From Litoditis marina (taxonomy: Eukaryota; Nematoda; Chromadorea; Rhabditida; Rhabditidae), in the NCBI GenBank assembly GCA_964036275.1, contig OZ038433.1, forward strand, positions 55,197,902 through 55,261,901: a stretch of 64,000 nucleotides of DNA. The letters are read 5' to 3'. The notes under the pieces were generated by a model, which was not told where the DNA came from, did not search any database, and saw only the letters and a program-made list of their open reading frames with translations. Shown here piece after piece: positions 1-13,154 of the stretch; the stretch's first letter is position 1, and every line of letters begins with the position of its first letter. The position numbers and the translations under genes were made by a program.

Positions 1-290
1 TAGAGAACATATACTTTCATGATACAATTCTTATGTTTCCGTTCGGAAAACTTACGTCAATGATACTCTAGTAGGCTATTTTTGGATATGATCCCAAGTA
101 GTTCACAACAGCTATAGCAAGAGACATGGCAAAAAATTTCGCAACTTGTGAAGTTTAATGGATCTAGCAAGTTTGTGCGTGTAATGCGGATTGTAATATT
201 ATGAAAACCTAGTAGGTGCGTTAAATAAACTCTGCTATCTCTGGGAGATACCAATAGCATTATTCCTGAAAATGTTCTCTCTGTTTTCAG

Positions 291-3200
291 CAATATCCGA
301 CGTTCATTCATAACAAGGGGAAGGCGTCCTATGGTCCATTCATCGTAGAAGTTGTCAACCACGTACAGTACCCAGCATTTCAGTCGCACGTGGTGAAAAT
401 AACCAAACGGGTCAGTTTTCTAAATTTGATGTTTCTGTTTGAATACTTTCATTGAATTTCCAGTTTACTGAGAACATATGTCTCTTGAGAGGGATGTAGA
501 TACAGTAAGTTGATCTGCTATGTCGCTATGAATGTTGTCAAATGTTTCAGGTTGCATATATCTATCGAAATATATCAAAAAGATTGTGAGACTGAAAACC
601 AGCAGACAAATTTCATGTAGACCGGATCACCCACTCGAAACGGAAATAAAACCCCGACAAAAGTGCCGACCCTGGAGGGTCATCCTGCCTACGTGCCGCC
701 GAGTAGCGGACTACCGCCCGGCCAATCGTTCCGCGTGAAACCACAGTATCATGGCCACGTCCGTCCGTCGGGCGGATCGCTCGAGGACGAGATTCCGCCG
801 GCGCCGCGTCGCTGGTTGGCGCCGCCCGGTCGCCGTCGCCGCGCGCGGTCAGCCGGAACGCGGTCGGACGACCCGTTCAGTGAGGTTCGCCTCGATGTCA
901 CCCACCACTCCTTCTGCCCTTTGTCGCGCGCGACGTCGCCAGTTCGCGTTTTGAGACTCTAGCAAAGCTACTAACATTTACGATACAACTGTGGTCGTTT
1001 TGAATGGCGTCACGTCTACGAACGTTAGATATATGCGCGGTAATACGCGATTCTTATAGGTAATGGAAATTTTGTACTTTTGAGCTGACAGCGGATAGAT
1101 TTAATAACAAGAGACCGAAAGTCAGTTAAACCAGTTTCAGCCCTACCAGGTCGTGCCGTTGCCAAAATGTGACTCTGGGGGAAACGTGTCACACTTAGTG
1201 AGTGCGTGAATGCGTAGTTTTCCATTATCTAAACCGGTTTTCGTTGACTTTGATTAAAAACAACGCTATTTGGTAGTTCCCGTGTACTTGTGACTATCTA
1301 AACGACCTGGTTGGGTAGAGACGTTGTGCGAGTCCGTCCTCTGTCAAAATGTCCGTACACCTGATTGGAAAACCCTCCTTCTTTGTAATGAAACACTCAA
1401 TGTAAGTATGAATTTTGAAAAAAAAAACATTAAATATAAATAAGGGTGGGATGAACCGAACCGGATTATCATATTCCCAACAAACATTATAACTTCATCA
1501 CTTTCTACACCGACAGATTAGTATCAAACGTTAGCACACTTCAAAGTTTCGTTGTGATCTTATAAAGGGACTCGTACTAAAACGATGCTAAGTAAAGGTT
1601 CTTCATAGAATTGATTGGATGAAAGGGGTTTAAATCGATAGATACGAATATACAAACGGAATGGGAAGGTCCTAGTTTGTGTTTTGTGTCGTTACTGTCG
1701 TTGTCGTTGTACCACGTGCAAATGTTTCTAGAAGGGCTCGGCAGACATCAACCGACTTCTCAATATTCGACGCGAAAAAGCCGATCTACAAAAAGACACC
1801 ACCAAACAGATTCAAAAACTGGTCCGTCTGACTGCCTGCGTCTCTTCTCCTACCACACTGTCTCGTGTTTATACTAACTGCGCTTCTACTAACATTTTCA
1901 ATGCTCTCAGACAACAAAACAGATTGAATATTTGAAGAACGGTTCAAATTACGATTTTCGATTGCGAATTGTTCGGTTGTCTGTGAGTAAGATGATTTCT
2001 ATATATCATTGCCCGGTTTTTCCAACTAATTGGCCGATGACATCTAACGAACTGTTCCTGTTCGTACCGTAACAATTCCCTTTTGTTTAAAAAACACCCA
2101 ATTGTTGATTAAATAACAGTTTACACGCCATGGGAATGGTTGCCTCGCTTTCTTCGAAAAAACTCGACTACTCTGTCGAGTAACTTTTTTTCAACTCTCA
2201 GTTAGTGTTAACGCCACACTCCTTTCAAGCTGATAACTAATTATTTTTGTTTAAAGATTTATAACGTTGTTCAATAGGAACGGAGGCAACTATTCCACGG
2301 GTAGTGTTGGAGTTATCCACATTCAGTTCGCTTAACTGTTGCTTTTCTTTACAGACCTTCATGATCTCCGAGATAATGGCAGCTGGTTCCAATAACCAGG
2401 CGTGCGACACCGAGATCAGAATGTGCTGCATCATTCAGGTGCGGCTGGAAAACTCTTTTGTACTTTATATAGGGTTCGCTGAGTTTGTACTTTGATCCTG
2501 TTTCTTTTCCGTCAAAATTAGCTATTGTAAAGAAGAAGACAATAGAAGTTGGGTAACATATGCACATTATAGCTCTAGTGAAACATGCGATCAATGCAAA
2601 GCAGAGTATATCTCCAGTGACTACAATTTCATTTCATTTCATTTATTTTTCCCCGTCGCTTCGTTACGAGGCGGCGTTCATCATACATCTCACAGATCTT
2701 TGTTGAAGCAGCTTCTTGTGAGTTATTCTTGGTCCCTTTCCTTTATAGAAGACTTCATGGTGGATTATCAAATGCTCTAATGGCATTGATCCAGTGACAT
2801 GCGAGAAACTTCTTGGAGGGAGGGGGAAGAGGGCTGCTTGTGAACAATTAGTTGTGTTTTTCCACTCAATTTGGTCATTTTCAGGTGAAAATGTGGCCGA
2901 TCGATCACAAAGTTCCGTTGTCTACCACGGGTCTCATCGAAGTGATCAAGTTGGCGCGAAATTGGCGAAAGCGGGCACCCGATCGTCCCGAGACCAAACC
3001 AACCATCGTCATGTCACAGTAAGTTATACTATGTGTCAGCCAGCCATGAGGAGTTACAGTACATAGTTAAACAAAAAAAATGCACCCTGCCACGGAGCAT
3101 TCAGTAGACGATGTTCAGTTTTCCCAAATGTACTAGGAATCATTTTCTGTACATATCGTAAAAAAAAGTTCAACTACTCATCGTTTGGTACTGATCAATG

Positions 3201-4201
3201 CATAGGTTTCTATACGAATCACTCATTTTGATTTCCATTTGTGATTTCACCTTTAAGTCGGCTGGTTCTCAAACTACGATTTGGGTCTATCTCAGTCAAA
3301 TGTTTCTTGCAGCAACGGGGTCTCGCGAGTCGGTGTCTTCATCGGAGCCAATGTCTGCATCGACCAGATGGACTCGGACCACGAAGTAGACGTCTTTCAC
3401 GCCGTGAAAATGATGAGAATCAATCGGCCACAACTGATCGATATGAAGGTTGGTCGTTCTGATCGACAACTAAATTCATAGTTCATAGTCTCGTGAAACA
3501 TTTACGTAAATAGAAATAGTGTGAAACAGCTACGTAAATGAAGTGCTGACGTGAGAAACGAATATTTTATAACATTAGAAACTATGTAAATTACTATTTT
3601 CTTCACAACTGTTAAATGTAGATTTGAATAGAACCAAGTCTTAATGTACTGGAAAACATTCACAAGGTATCTGTTTGACAAATTTCAAACTAATGGAAAA
3701 CAGTTCAGCTCTCTGGAACCATTTTGTTACAGAAATCTATTTTTAGGATGAATACAAATACCTATATGACGTCATGCTCCATTGGTACATGACGAATCCG
3801 GAATATCGAATATATGATAAGGTGAGATTAAATAACTTTCTTCACAATTTCTCTATCTAGCTGTAGAAAATGTATATTACCTTGTATTCAATTTTACCCA
3901 TGAAACTGAAGTTAGCAGATTGTTTGAAAAGTTACTGTTCACTTATGATGAAGGGAGAATCGTGCTCGACTCTTCAAATAACATACGGTTTTCTCGAATT
4001 GTGCTTTTGTATATTTCATAAGATATAGGTTTTGGTTCCGACAACAACTGGTACCTCACTCAAATGTTTCAGGATGAAAGTGTGGAGGTGGAGCCGGAAG
4101 AAGTTCCATCTCGACCGCCTTCTACTCGCCAATCTATAAAGGACAAAGACCGCACCAACAGGAAGTCGATGAAGAAGGATAACCGATTATCAGATAAATA
4201 G
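291..4201 (+). CDS. Receptor-type protein tyrosine phosphatase-like, catalytically dead domain (5' end outside window)
   Basis: Exons 291..410, 2355..2438, 2885..3018, 3313..3448, 3747..3821 and 4073..4201 join in phase to 225 residues ending at TAG. The order of motifs is that of a tyrosine phosphatase domain: YGPFIVEVV, then MWPIDHKVP at the WPD-loop position, then VMSHNGVSRVG at the signature loop, then VFHAVKMMRINRPQLI and DEYKYLYDVML. Aligned to the consensus HCSxGxGRTG, the invariant His is Met, the nucleophilic Cys is Ser, and only the Arg and the last Gly remain. The domain therefore should not hydrolyse phosphotyrosine; this is the pattern of membrane-distal (D2) or pseudophosphatase domains, which bind or regulate. 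The basic tail after 4073 is low complexity. The N-terminal part, including any receptor ectodomain, lies left of the window. An 88-codon GC-rich block sits inside the first intron (separate entry). Family assignment is confident; orthology is not. Confidence 0.88.
621..884 (+). CDS. Possible GC-rich cassette exon inside the phosphatase gene
   Basis: A GC-rich stretch in an otherwise AT-rich intron is open in all three plus frames. The frame starting just after an AG at 620 stays open to TAG at 960-962 and reads as a Pro/Gly/Arg-rich, low-complexity protein (TLEGHPAYVPPSSGLPPG, then EDEIPPAPRRW). If the acceptor is at 620 and a GTTCGC donor at 884, the exon is 264 nt, phase 0 at both ends, and could be included between the exons at 291 and 2355 without shifting frame. 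GTTCGT-type donors are used elsewhere in this window. Without the donor it would be an alternative 3' terminal exon ending at 962. It could also be unrelated GC-rich DNA; there is no family match I recognise. Confidence 0.35.
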
Positions 4202-5292
4202 AAGATTACGGTAGTCGAGGGAAATACGCAATATATACCGCCCGCCACTTATGTGTTACGAGCTTCAGTAACCACCAAATTGTTCGATTGTCAGGTATAA
4301 CGGAACGGGTCATTCATAGTCAGCCTTCTCACATACAAAATCCCAGTGTTTCCTTTTATGGTTTGTAAATATGAAAGAATTTATCGTATACATATCATAT
4401 ATTTGTTGTTGCCTCATTTAACTAAGATGACCAATCAGAAGAAGGTTTCAGTTGAATGATAGGATTTTCCAAGGCTAGGAGAAGTATTTGTTTGATATTT
4501 AAATGCAATAAATAAATTTGATCTATTTCTTTACTTTGATTATATTTAGTTGATGAGCAAAAAAGTCTTCTGTCCTAAATCTCCAACACTCAAGAACCTT
4601 TCGGTTGTACCTTCCCGACCATTTTTATGTCTTGCTCACATCAATAAAGCCTAAGGGGTTAAAGATAGTGCGTGCAGTTTTGAAACAGGAACAAAGACAT
4701 TTAGAACAAACTGTGCTCCAGTTCAAACTACTCGTAGACCGGTTTGATTTAATAGTTGAACCGTACACGAGATAGAATACTCGTAGAACAGTGAACGGGG
4801 GAAAACCTAACATTTGAGTTAGAGATGAATGTCAGACTAATGCATGCTTTTCTCTCAATTAATGCTGTAGAACAAACCGTACGTTTAGGAAAATAATATA
4901 CCGATGAAGCCAAAACGTTCGGATTGATTCAGCACCACAGCAGTTGGATAATTCTATGAGGGCAGCTTTTATCCAAATAACACTTCTGATTACCGATAAT
5001 GTGCCGTATTCACGGGCAACGGAAATAAACATGTAGTTTTCGGTTCATTAATCACGATTTTTTCTTATGTTGATTCAGAAACTCAGATATTACTCCTGTG
5101 AGATGCGAATGATAATACTTCAACCTCAGTTGTTGCACCACCGCCATCAATACTTTATCTGAAACATCAGAGTGTGGGTTGAACAATCTGCACAACCGAC
5201 AAATTTGCAAAAGGGAATCAGTGCATAAAAATCCTCTATAATATGAACAAACAACATCAAATGTCAGAATCATTTCATGAATCACAGTAATG
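4202..5292. other. Convergent intergenic spacer
   Basis: 3' untranslated DNA of the two converging genes. I see no exon in it; the short open frames lack splice context and family resemblance. Confidence 0.6.
4507..4516 (+). other. Polyadenylation signal of the phosphatase gene
   Basis: Overlapping AATAAA hexamers lie about 300 nt after the TAG at 4201, a plausible 3' UTR length. Confidence 0.5.
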
Positions 5293-8200
5293 TCATAAAA
5301 GTCTTCTTACATTTCTTGGGAAAACGGGACGGGCTTTCGCCAGGAAATTATCCCTCGAGAGATAGCAGCCGCACATCTGGCGATAGCCCTGAAACATTTG
5401 GACGTGCTATGAGAGAACTGTTATAGTCGGCATCATTCCTACTGAGACCCCTACAGTATCCTTCAGCATTTCCTAATGGCTGTTTCTTGATGAAAACTTC
5501 AGTTTGATAAAAATAAGTTCGCACACTTTTAGTTATATGTAATCGTAATCGATAGATGAATTTGCTTATCTCTCCAATAATATTTACGCTGTTGAAACGA
5601 ACTCAAAGTTCCACAATCTTACTGTAGGAGTCTCAGTAGGAATGAAATAGACTATACTGCCACTAACTGTGAATTATATTCTTTGAAACCAGATCGTACG
5701 TTTGAGTTGTACAAAAGAGCATGGTAAAGTGTACGGTATTCTGTGCATGTACTGAACTTTTTTGGGATCATAGCTATGAAAACATGTTTTAAGAATTACG
5801 AACCTAATAATTAAAAATATTATTGTCTTCAAATGTCATCATGAGATATATAGTTAGCATGTATAATGTAGGAGCCTACGTACAAATGACTAGGACGAAA
5901 AATTCCTGGTCAATTCTTTCACTGCTGACCTCGAATTCGGTTCTCGAGTGGAAAACTCGGAAGTTGTCGATGAATATGACGGATCCGGGTTGAAGCGAAA
6001 GAGAGAGCGAGTTCGACTTGTCGTGGCAGATGGCAGAAAAGGCCGCGTACGCCTTGTAAAATTCCAGCGCGTCGCGCGCACTTTGCGCGGAGTTGGCGGG
6101 GGACGAAAATCGGAACGGAGCTCGGTCGTACGGATTGAACCTGAAACCACTAACATTTTGTGTCGTTTGTACTTTCACGATCGATCTTGAAATGGTTATA
6201 TCAGCATTCGCTCAACATCGTTATTACAAGCGAGTTAACAAATGTACAGTTATTCACTGATAAAGTTTTTCGTGTTTATTAAAGAATCCGTCCCGCTCTA
6301 ATTTTGACTTATGAGTTAACAATCTGACCATTTTGCAAATGAAAAACCATTATCAAAAATATATACTTTTATATCTCTATCTTGCTTTCGTTTGCTCAGA
6401 AAAGCGGCTTACGTAATGACACCGATAGGGGAGTTGCGTACGGGGTATGCTCCAAATAGCCTATAGAAGTGAAAAAATATTTTTAAAACGTTATTGCATA
6501 TACAAAAACACAATTAGAGACTACAAAATGAAAATAAATCTGGACGTAAAGGAACCAAGTCAAGTTGCGTCACAGTGAAAATGTTCATATCCTCTTTTTT
6601 AAAGCTTGATATTATGCAAATTTTACAAATTTTCAATATGAAAGTTTTTGCATGATCTATGCGAAGACATTGCGAAACTTTTTTAAGCTTTTTGAATTTT
6701 TCGTGAAACGAAACGGTTTCTTTAAGAGGAAATTCTCCACGAGAACAAAACGGTACATGTGTTACTACTCTGTTTTGAATTGTTTCTCATGTGAATCAGT
6801 CCCGGTTGTGAAGTTTTACTTCAATTCCATACCTCCCCCACAAAAAATCGTCTACCATTTTGTATCCTCTACGTGTGATTGCAGAAGTTATTGTGTTACG
6901 TGTGATCTACGTGTAGTTATACAAGTGATTATACCTCATATAGTGATTAATGTTGCATGTCATATTACTCGCTGTACATCAACTCTTCAGCAAATGTGTG
7001 CTAGCGGTGTATTTTTGAACAGTTTCGAAAACCTGGGTTTATTCACCTTATCTGATGTATTTCTCCATTTTCGTCCAGTTGAATAACTGGATTGCTAGTA
7101 GAAATGGTGGTTAGTTCATTCTGAGTACCCTCTCCTTCGATGTAGTGATGATCAATCTGAAACCATAAATATAATGAACGCATAACTTTCAGTTACAATT
7201 TGATTACTCTGCTTACTTTGGTAGTTGTGAGTATTCGTAACGCGTCTGGATGTTTCTCCCGCAGTACTTCAGCGCAGTTCCATCCGTCCACGAGGACAGT
7301 GTCGCCTCCTTTCCGAGCGGGGTGTAGGCAGTGGAAGACCTAGAATGAGCAGTGGTAAAGTGTTTTATATTGGATTCGAAAAAATTGGAGAAGAGATAGA
7401 GAGTAGAGAGAGAGAGACAGCGAGACAACTGTATACGCTGAATGCTACGAGACGTTCACGAAATGTTTCTCTACTCTCTATTTTATGCGACTAGGAGGTT
7501 ATACTTATTGTAAAATACCGTCAGCTGAGTTTAGAAATAAGAAATTAGGTCTTCACTCATTAGAGAAAAGACGTAACGTCTTTGATTTGATCATGGTTCA
7601 CAAGATTGTAAATGGAAACTCTGGCGTTGAGACTGCAAAGTTTTATACGTTCGAAAACTCGTGAACCAGGGGTGCAAGGTTGAAATTACGTTTCACCGCT
7701 CCCAAATTCAAGACTAGAGCACAATTTCTCACTGTCAGAGCTGGTTCTGAATACTTGAAAATTACGAAAAATAAATCAGTACCTGTTTCAGTCAAATGTA
7801 TGAAAAACTATCTATTCGAAACCCTTAACTAATTCATGAATTGAACGTGTCTGTTGGAACCCATTTGAGTTTTGTAGGTCAGTGGCTTGTGTTAGTTATC
7901 TTGTTGCTCAGTTTCTGATTTTATTGTTGTGTAAACGATTGTTGTGTAAACATCATTCCGACATATATATCGTTACTGTGTTGTTGTTGTGCTGTTCTCA
8001 TTGCACACCTCACTTTATCACTCTGTTCTGTGCTTTATTTCTGTTTCCATCACCTTTTTCCACTTCTCATCCCATTTTTTCACGTATTCTATGCGTAATA
8101 AATCAATCAATCAAAATATTGATTTTTTTTTCAATAGTTGTTTGTTTATGCAACTGAAATCGCGCTAGACGTTGAAGTTTACTGTTTTGGAGCTGGTTGT

Positions 8201-11001
8201 GTGTGATGAGAATAACCCATACTAAAACTTTTTATAAAACATTACCGATAGAATTCCCTGTTCATCTAAATGTTTTGGTATTTTCGAGGTGCGTACTAAC
8301 CTGTATTCCGGGTGTTTGATTGAAATATGTTCCGTCTGTGTGCGGGCCGATTCCTTCATTGCCGTACGCTGTATCCTCATGATATTCATCCTAAATGCTT
8401 CAAGATGATACATATTATCTAAAAAATACCACTATGCAAAGCACGATTCAACGTTTTAGTTAATGTTTGACTCAATGTGTCTCGTGAACAAACTTCAGGT
8501 GAATTCTATATGTAACCGGGTTTTTTGGCTTTTTGGCGGTAACCATTTTTCAGGTTACCTCAGCAGGTAAGCGCTTGTTAACCGGAACTGATAAAGTGGT
8601 TACCTGTTTTTCTAACGTAAATTGTGTTTTTTCACCGTTAGTTTGTACGGTAACCGAATTTTACTTTTAGGTTACCTACCGGTTACTTGTGAAGTAACCT
8701 GAAAAAGGGTTACCAAAAACCGGTTAGGTTACCAACAAACCCGGTTACATATAGAATTGGCCAACTGTATGTTCTTCGTTTGTTCTTAGGCAAATAATCA
8801 TCAGCATTAATTAATCAGCCAGCAGTGCGCAGCTCAAATGTTTCTAACTAGCTATATATAATGTACTGTCTTAGCAAGAACGTTTATTCAGTGTTGATTG
8901 GTGAATATTGTAAACTTGTAGAAACAAAAAATGAGGTTGGTAGACTATGAAATTCATGAGAGTTGTGTTGAACTGTTAAAATAGTGGGGAAAGGCATTCA
9001 GAAATATGAAAAATATATTACGTCAACATGAGGTGCTGCTCGTTCCTGCACAACGTCGGTTAGGGAACTACCTCACCACTTTATGGTATGCCAGGAGAAA
9101 CCGTGTTTTCTAATTGAAACCTCATGTACTACACGAATTGAATTCAATCCTCCCTCCGAACTTCTCTAACCTACATGTATTTATGAAAACCATGCTTTTG
9201 GAGCCGGGAGAACTTTTCATCGAAAACAAAAACTCACCCCCTCTTCTGGTTTTGAATCATTACTGAAGACCCAAAACGATCCAAAGTACGTATCATGAAT
9301 GGGCGCAATTTCACGGCATAACTTCTCAGTTGAGGCTGCATCAGCCGAGACCCCATCCACGATTGAAACACCGAAGCGAACGAAGTCGCGGGCAAAGTCA
9401 GAGAACGATAATGATACTCTGAAAGAAAGAAAATAATATAATTTTTTGCCATAGTGAAATTTATTCTACTGCTCTGCCGTTTCTGATTGATTGAAAATTG
9501 GGTTCTTGACCTTCTCAAAGGTTCATCATCGTACTATAATTCTGGTAAGATGCATCACACACTTATACGAAGCACTGATGATTGTTCAACGAATTGAAGC
9601 ACATCAGAGGATCAAAATAAAGATCGATGTAAGAAAAACAGACTGAAATAATGTTGATCGTACAGGCTAGACCTCAGATCATTAGGGACAGGGAGGAGGG
9701 GATTTAAAAAGCGAACTCACAACTCATGTCTAGGAACGTTCTCTAGTGTGTTCTGTGACCACGTTGAAACATGTGAGTGTCGTTCATTGGAGGTAGTTTT
9801 CACACTGTTTTCCCACAGCGCAGCGGCATCAAATGTCGACACATGCCCATCTATCCACTTTATTCGAAGTGTATCCCTGAATTGTACGAAACGGTTTCGA
9901 AATGTTACTGTATCAACATTTTTCTCTCCAATGAATACGTTTTTGAGTTGTGAAAGTAGACGTAGCGCAAGTCTGAGGCTGGAACCCAACATCTATACCA
10001 AAGTATGTCAGATCAGCAAATTTGATGTTTTTACTCATACAACAGCTTTCCTATACCACTGGCGGAAAGCTAAAGTGTTACTGACATTAAAAGGGTGCTG
10101 GGAGTTGGATAAAATATTCTTCCAAAAGACAATGAATATACAGGACCAGCATTTTAGTATAAAACATCCATATTAGTAGAGTAAACATTATAGAATAGTT
10201 GTGGTTTTATACCTACCCATTATCTATGACCACATCGTCTTCCGATGAAATAACAGCTTTTTGGAATAAATCGACCAGATTCGACTTGCGTTGATTCGTT
10301 GTCGCGTTGTAGCATTTCTCGCTCCGACAGTGATCTCGGAACCAAACGAGAGGAATAGTGACACTTTGTGGACGACGGTCTAAAATGGACCGATAATAAA
10401 TGTACTGTATTAAATTTAAGATGGACTTAAAGACTAAAAGGCATAATTGTAACTTTCGCCCTTTCGAGGTAATGAAGCATAACCGATTTGTCCATTGCGC
10501 GTTTTAGAACTTTTCGAACTACTGCGTTTTCGAATTCTGATGTGTGTTACATGTGTTACACACAATTCGTATGCTGACTAGGTTGTGAAACTTGTTGCAG
10601 GCAATGATCAAATATCAAACAACAGATTATTTTTAGTACTTGGTCCGGTTGGAGAGGTAGATGAAAAGTTTTGAACTATGATATTTTACTCAGTGAGTTC
10701 CCTGTACAAAATTAGTTACGAGATTCAGCAATTCGCAGTTCGTAATTTGAATTTCTCAGTTTGCCATGCCAAAAAATCAAGCTATGTAATGGGGAACGAG
10801 AGAATTTCTCAGTTAGCCACAAGCTCAACCTGACAGACGATTTTCTAGTTTGTTGTTCACTTACGTGTAGGTTGGACACTTACCGCTTATCAATTTTAGT
10901 ACTATCGAATCATTTTTTGTTTGAAGGGTAGAGACAGAGGCCTGTTCCAGGGAAGTTGCTGATATCTTCTTACAAGCTCGAAGTGCTTCTCGACCGATCA
11001 T
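5293..11001 (-). CDS. gbh: Gamma-butyrobetaine dioxygenase (carnitine biosynthesis)
   Basis: Complete gene on the minus strand: 10884..11001, 10217..10379, 9721..9876, 9238..9418, 8301..8390, 7217..7339, 7047..7156, 5930..6140, 5293..5388, giving 1248 nt and 415 aa, near the family size (human BBOX1 387 aa). These Fe(II)/2-oxoglutarate enzymes hydroxylate gamma-butyrobetaine to L-carnitine. The N-terminal lobe has LVWFRDHCRSEKCYN and LRIKWIDGHVS. Then come DFVRFGVSIVDGV and IHDTYFGSFWVFS, then the metal-binding HTD (about residues 223-225) in GIGPHTDGTYFNQTPG, GGDTVLVDGWNCAEVLR, RFNPYDRAPFRF, and the distal metal His (about 378) in FRVFHSRTEF. It ends with MCGCYLSRDNFLAKARPVF. All expected catalytic residues are present. 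The start ATG follows a TTTCAG by one base, so the mRNA is probably trans-spliced. Trimethyllysine dioxygenase is the close alternative. Confidence 0.92.
5423..5656. repeat. Foldback MITE, family TATAGTC...CCTACTGAGACTCCTACAGTA
   Basis: The left arm (TATAGTC, then CTACTGAGACCCCTACAGTA) and the right arm (TACTGTAGGAGTCTCAGTAG, then GACTATA) are near reverse complements. The element lies in the last intron of the gbh gene. Related copies are at about 26069, 46033, 51600 and 57066. Confidence 0.8.
6598..6735. repeat. Dispersed repeat, partner at 38910-39040
   Basis: About 130 bp beginning ATTATGCAAATTTTACAAAT is repeated, with scattered differences, at 38910-39040 in an intron of the MFS gene. 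Both copies are intronic and in the same orientation. No terminal structure was found. Confidence 0.7.
8502..8758. repeat. Foldback MITE with internal GGTTACC repeats
   Basis: The ends are reverse complements (AATTCTATATGTAACCGGG and CCCGGTTACATATAGAATT). The interior is dominated by GGTTACC/GGTAACC units, so the whole element folds back. A second copy is at 40761-40957. It sits in a gbh intron. Confidence 0.85.
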
Positions 11002-12639
11002 ACTGAAACATTAGACTGACACACAATAGTTAAATCGGTCTAATGGCATTATTAAGGTGAAATATAATAGGTAGTGTGGCAGATATACAAATGCGAAAGA
11101 GACATAAACTGGACAATAAAACCTCAGTACGAAATTGTGTGTTTTATTATCACTTAACCTTTTAACAATCATCATCAATTTCGGAATGAGACAGTTATAA
11201 TGGCCAACTGACCGTCTTCTCTAAGAGAGTGACTAGAAATGGAAACTATTTCAAACCTACGCAAACTTACTACAAGTATTCTGTAACACGTGTACTTCAC
11301 GCGAACTACAATGGGAAAAGGTGATTTGGAATTTATTTCAGTGAAATTTTATAGGCAAGGCAAGATGATCGCCTTGAGTTCATGGGAATACAATTAGAAA
11401 AAACAAACGGTAATTTGATCACAGCGAAATAAATTTACGAGTAGTTACTACGGTAACTGCAGTTATGAGTTATAAGTATGACACTCATTCAATAATATGT
11501 ACTAATCATTTGACCCGAAAACTTGACCAAATTATCAATTCATTTACTTTTAAAATAGCCTAAAGGTCTTAAGTACACAAAAAACGGAGATCAGGCAGGG
11601 TTTTACGAAAAGAACCGAGATTGATGCGATTCATTTTCAGCCTGATATGGTGGTCCGTGAAACAGTTGACTACAGTGATAACATGCGGGATGGTTATTTC
11701 ATCGCCACAAAAATAATCGATAATCACTCTACTACAGTTCTTTTTTATAGCTCCCCCAATGAACCACAAACGAAACACAAAATTCAAGAGATACTCGTGA
11801 ATATGAGATTTATAGGTAAAAAAGAAAATTAGAAACATAGTAATGAGACATAATATACATTTTCAGTAACCATTGGAATCCGAAAGTCGTATTTGTCCCA
11901 CTTACCACTGTCAACTGACACTGACCTATAATGTGCCGGTATATATATTTCGTGAAACATTCAAACGTGTGTAAACTGTTCGAAACGAACCGAGCGGCCT
12001 CCAACGACGAAAAGTGGAACGTATGTGTGGGGAACAACGTTGTCTGATAGGTTTTCGACAAAATATTGATGAGCTATATTTCTATTTTTGAAAAATTAAC
12101 CCCAAACATTTGTTGTACAGTTGTGAGGCAAGGGTATGTACTATCGTACTGTATTGCTCAAGTTTGTATGACGTATGCGTTTGTATTCTGCCAGCAACTA
12201 CATCGTATGTACATGACGTGTGAGTCAGCCGAGCTTTTGGGGTGGATTTCGAAATGTTTACCCAGGTTCCGTATATTTACACACATTTTGGGGATAAAAC
12301 TTATCTCAGGTTTTACACTCGTTTTGATTAGAATCAGCTGTCCAGTCTACGATTTCCAATTTTAATGTCATTTAGAACCTTCCCACACCGATTAAATGGA
12401 CAATAAACTCTGAAATAAGCTATATTTTTAGTTATTTTGTTACAAAACTTACAAACTTGTTTTAGACTACGGTGATCTGTGCGCCGCGCATGTTGCGTCC
12501 TGTATTTTTCATGAACCGGCGGCAGTATTATTTTCTTTTTAAAATAAGTTAAATTAAAATTAAAACGTGTTCTAGTATGTTTTAACTTACTTGTTTTGGT
12601 TTGGGTTGTGTGTCGTGTTCACGTTACCGACTGGTACGC

Positions 12640-12670
12640 GCGACTGGTACGCGCGCGACTGGTACGCGGT
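12640..12670. repeat. Short GACTGGTACGCGC tandem repeat
   Basis: Two to three copies of a CGCGACTGGTACG unit, CpG-rich against an AT-rich background. Confidence 0.6.
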
Positions 12671-12718
12671 TCTAAATAGTTTTTCGTGTGCGTCTGTTTT
12701 ACACGGCCTTACGGCCAC

Positions 12719-12950
12719 AACACAAACTGCTGTTTTTTATTTGTCTGTGTGAATCGTTACCACATAGTGCCGGAAAAACCCTAGGAACGGTGGTTTGCCT
12801 AAGCCTAAGCCTTAAATCGAAAGTGAAGTCAATTTGTATGTTAAAGAATTAAACTAAGTAATCATTTGAGGAAGAAAATAAAAATGATGAACCCAATAGG
12901 TTGCGAAATATTCACACAGATGAATAAAAAACAGCAGTTTGTGTTGTAGA
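12719..12950. repeat. Foldback element with ACAAACTGCTGTTTTTTAT arms
   Basis: CACAAACTGCTGTTTTTTAT near 12723 is the reverse complement of ATAAAAAACAGCAGTTTGTG near 12925. The spacer includes a TTAGGC-type array at 12797. Confidence 0.75.
12797..12815 (-). repeat. Interstitial telomere-like repeat (TTAGGC)n
   Basis: GCCTAAGCCTAAGCC is two and a half units of the nematode telomere repeat read on the minus strand. The flank CTAGGAAC is shared, inverted, with the copy at 29600-29640, so it travels as part of a dispersed repeat. Confidence 0.7.
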
Positions 12951-13154
12951 GGTAGTGTCAGGTGTCTGTTTTGCAATACGTTTCATAGTTTTTTGTCGAA
13001 CAGTAGTGTTTTGAATTAAAGTGTGGTTTTATGGAGTATATTAAGGTTCCCTGTTTTCTGTGAACTATGAACCTGATGCGGGCAGCGCAAATAAGTTGTA
13101 GTTTTTGGCTATAGCTTCTCATACAATATCATCATTTCTCTCTCTATATCTCTC

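Noticed and set aside
464..510. Acceptor/donor-flanked block in the phosphatase intron
   Set aside because: All three frames contain stops before the donor.
6652..7086. 144-codon plus frame
   Set aside because: Antisense to a gbh exon and AT-rich repeat DNA; composition is not coding-like.
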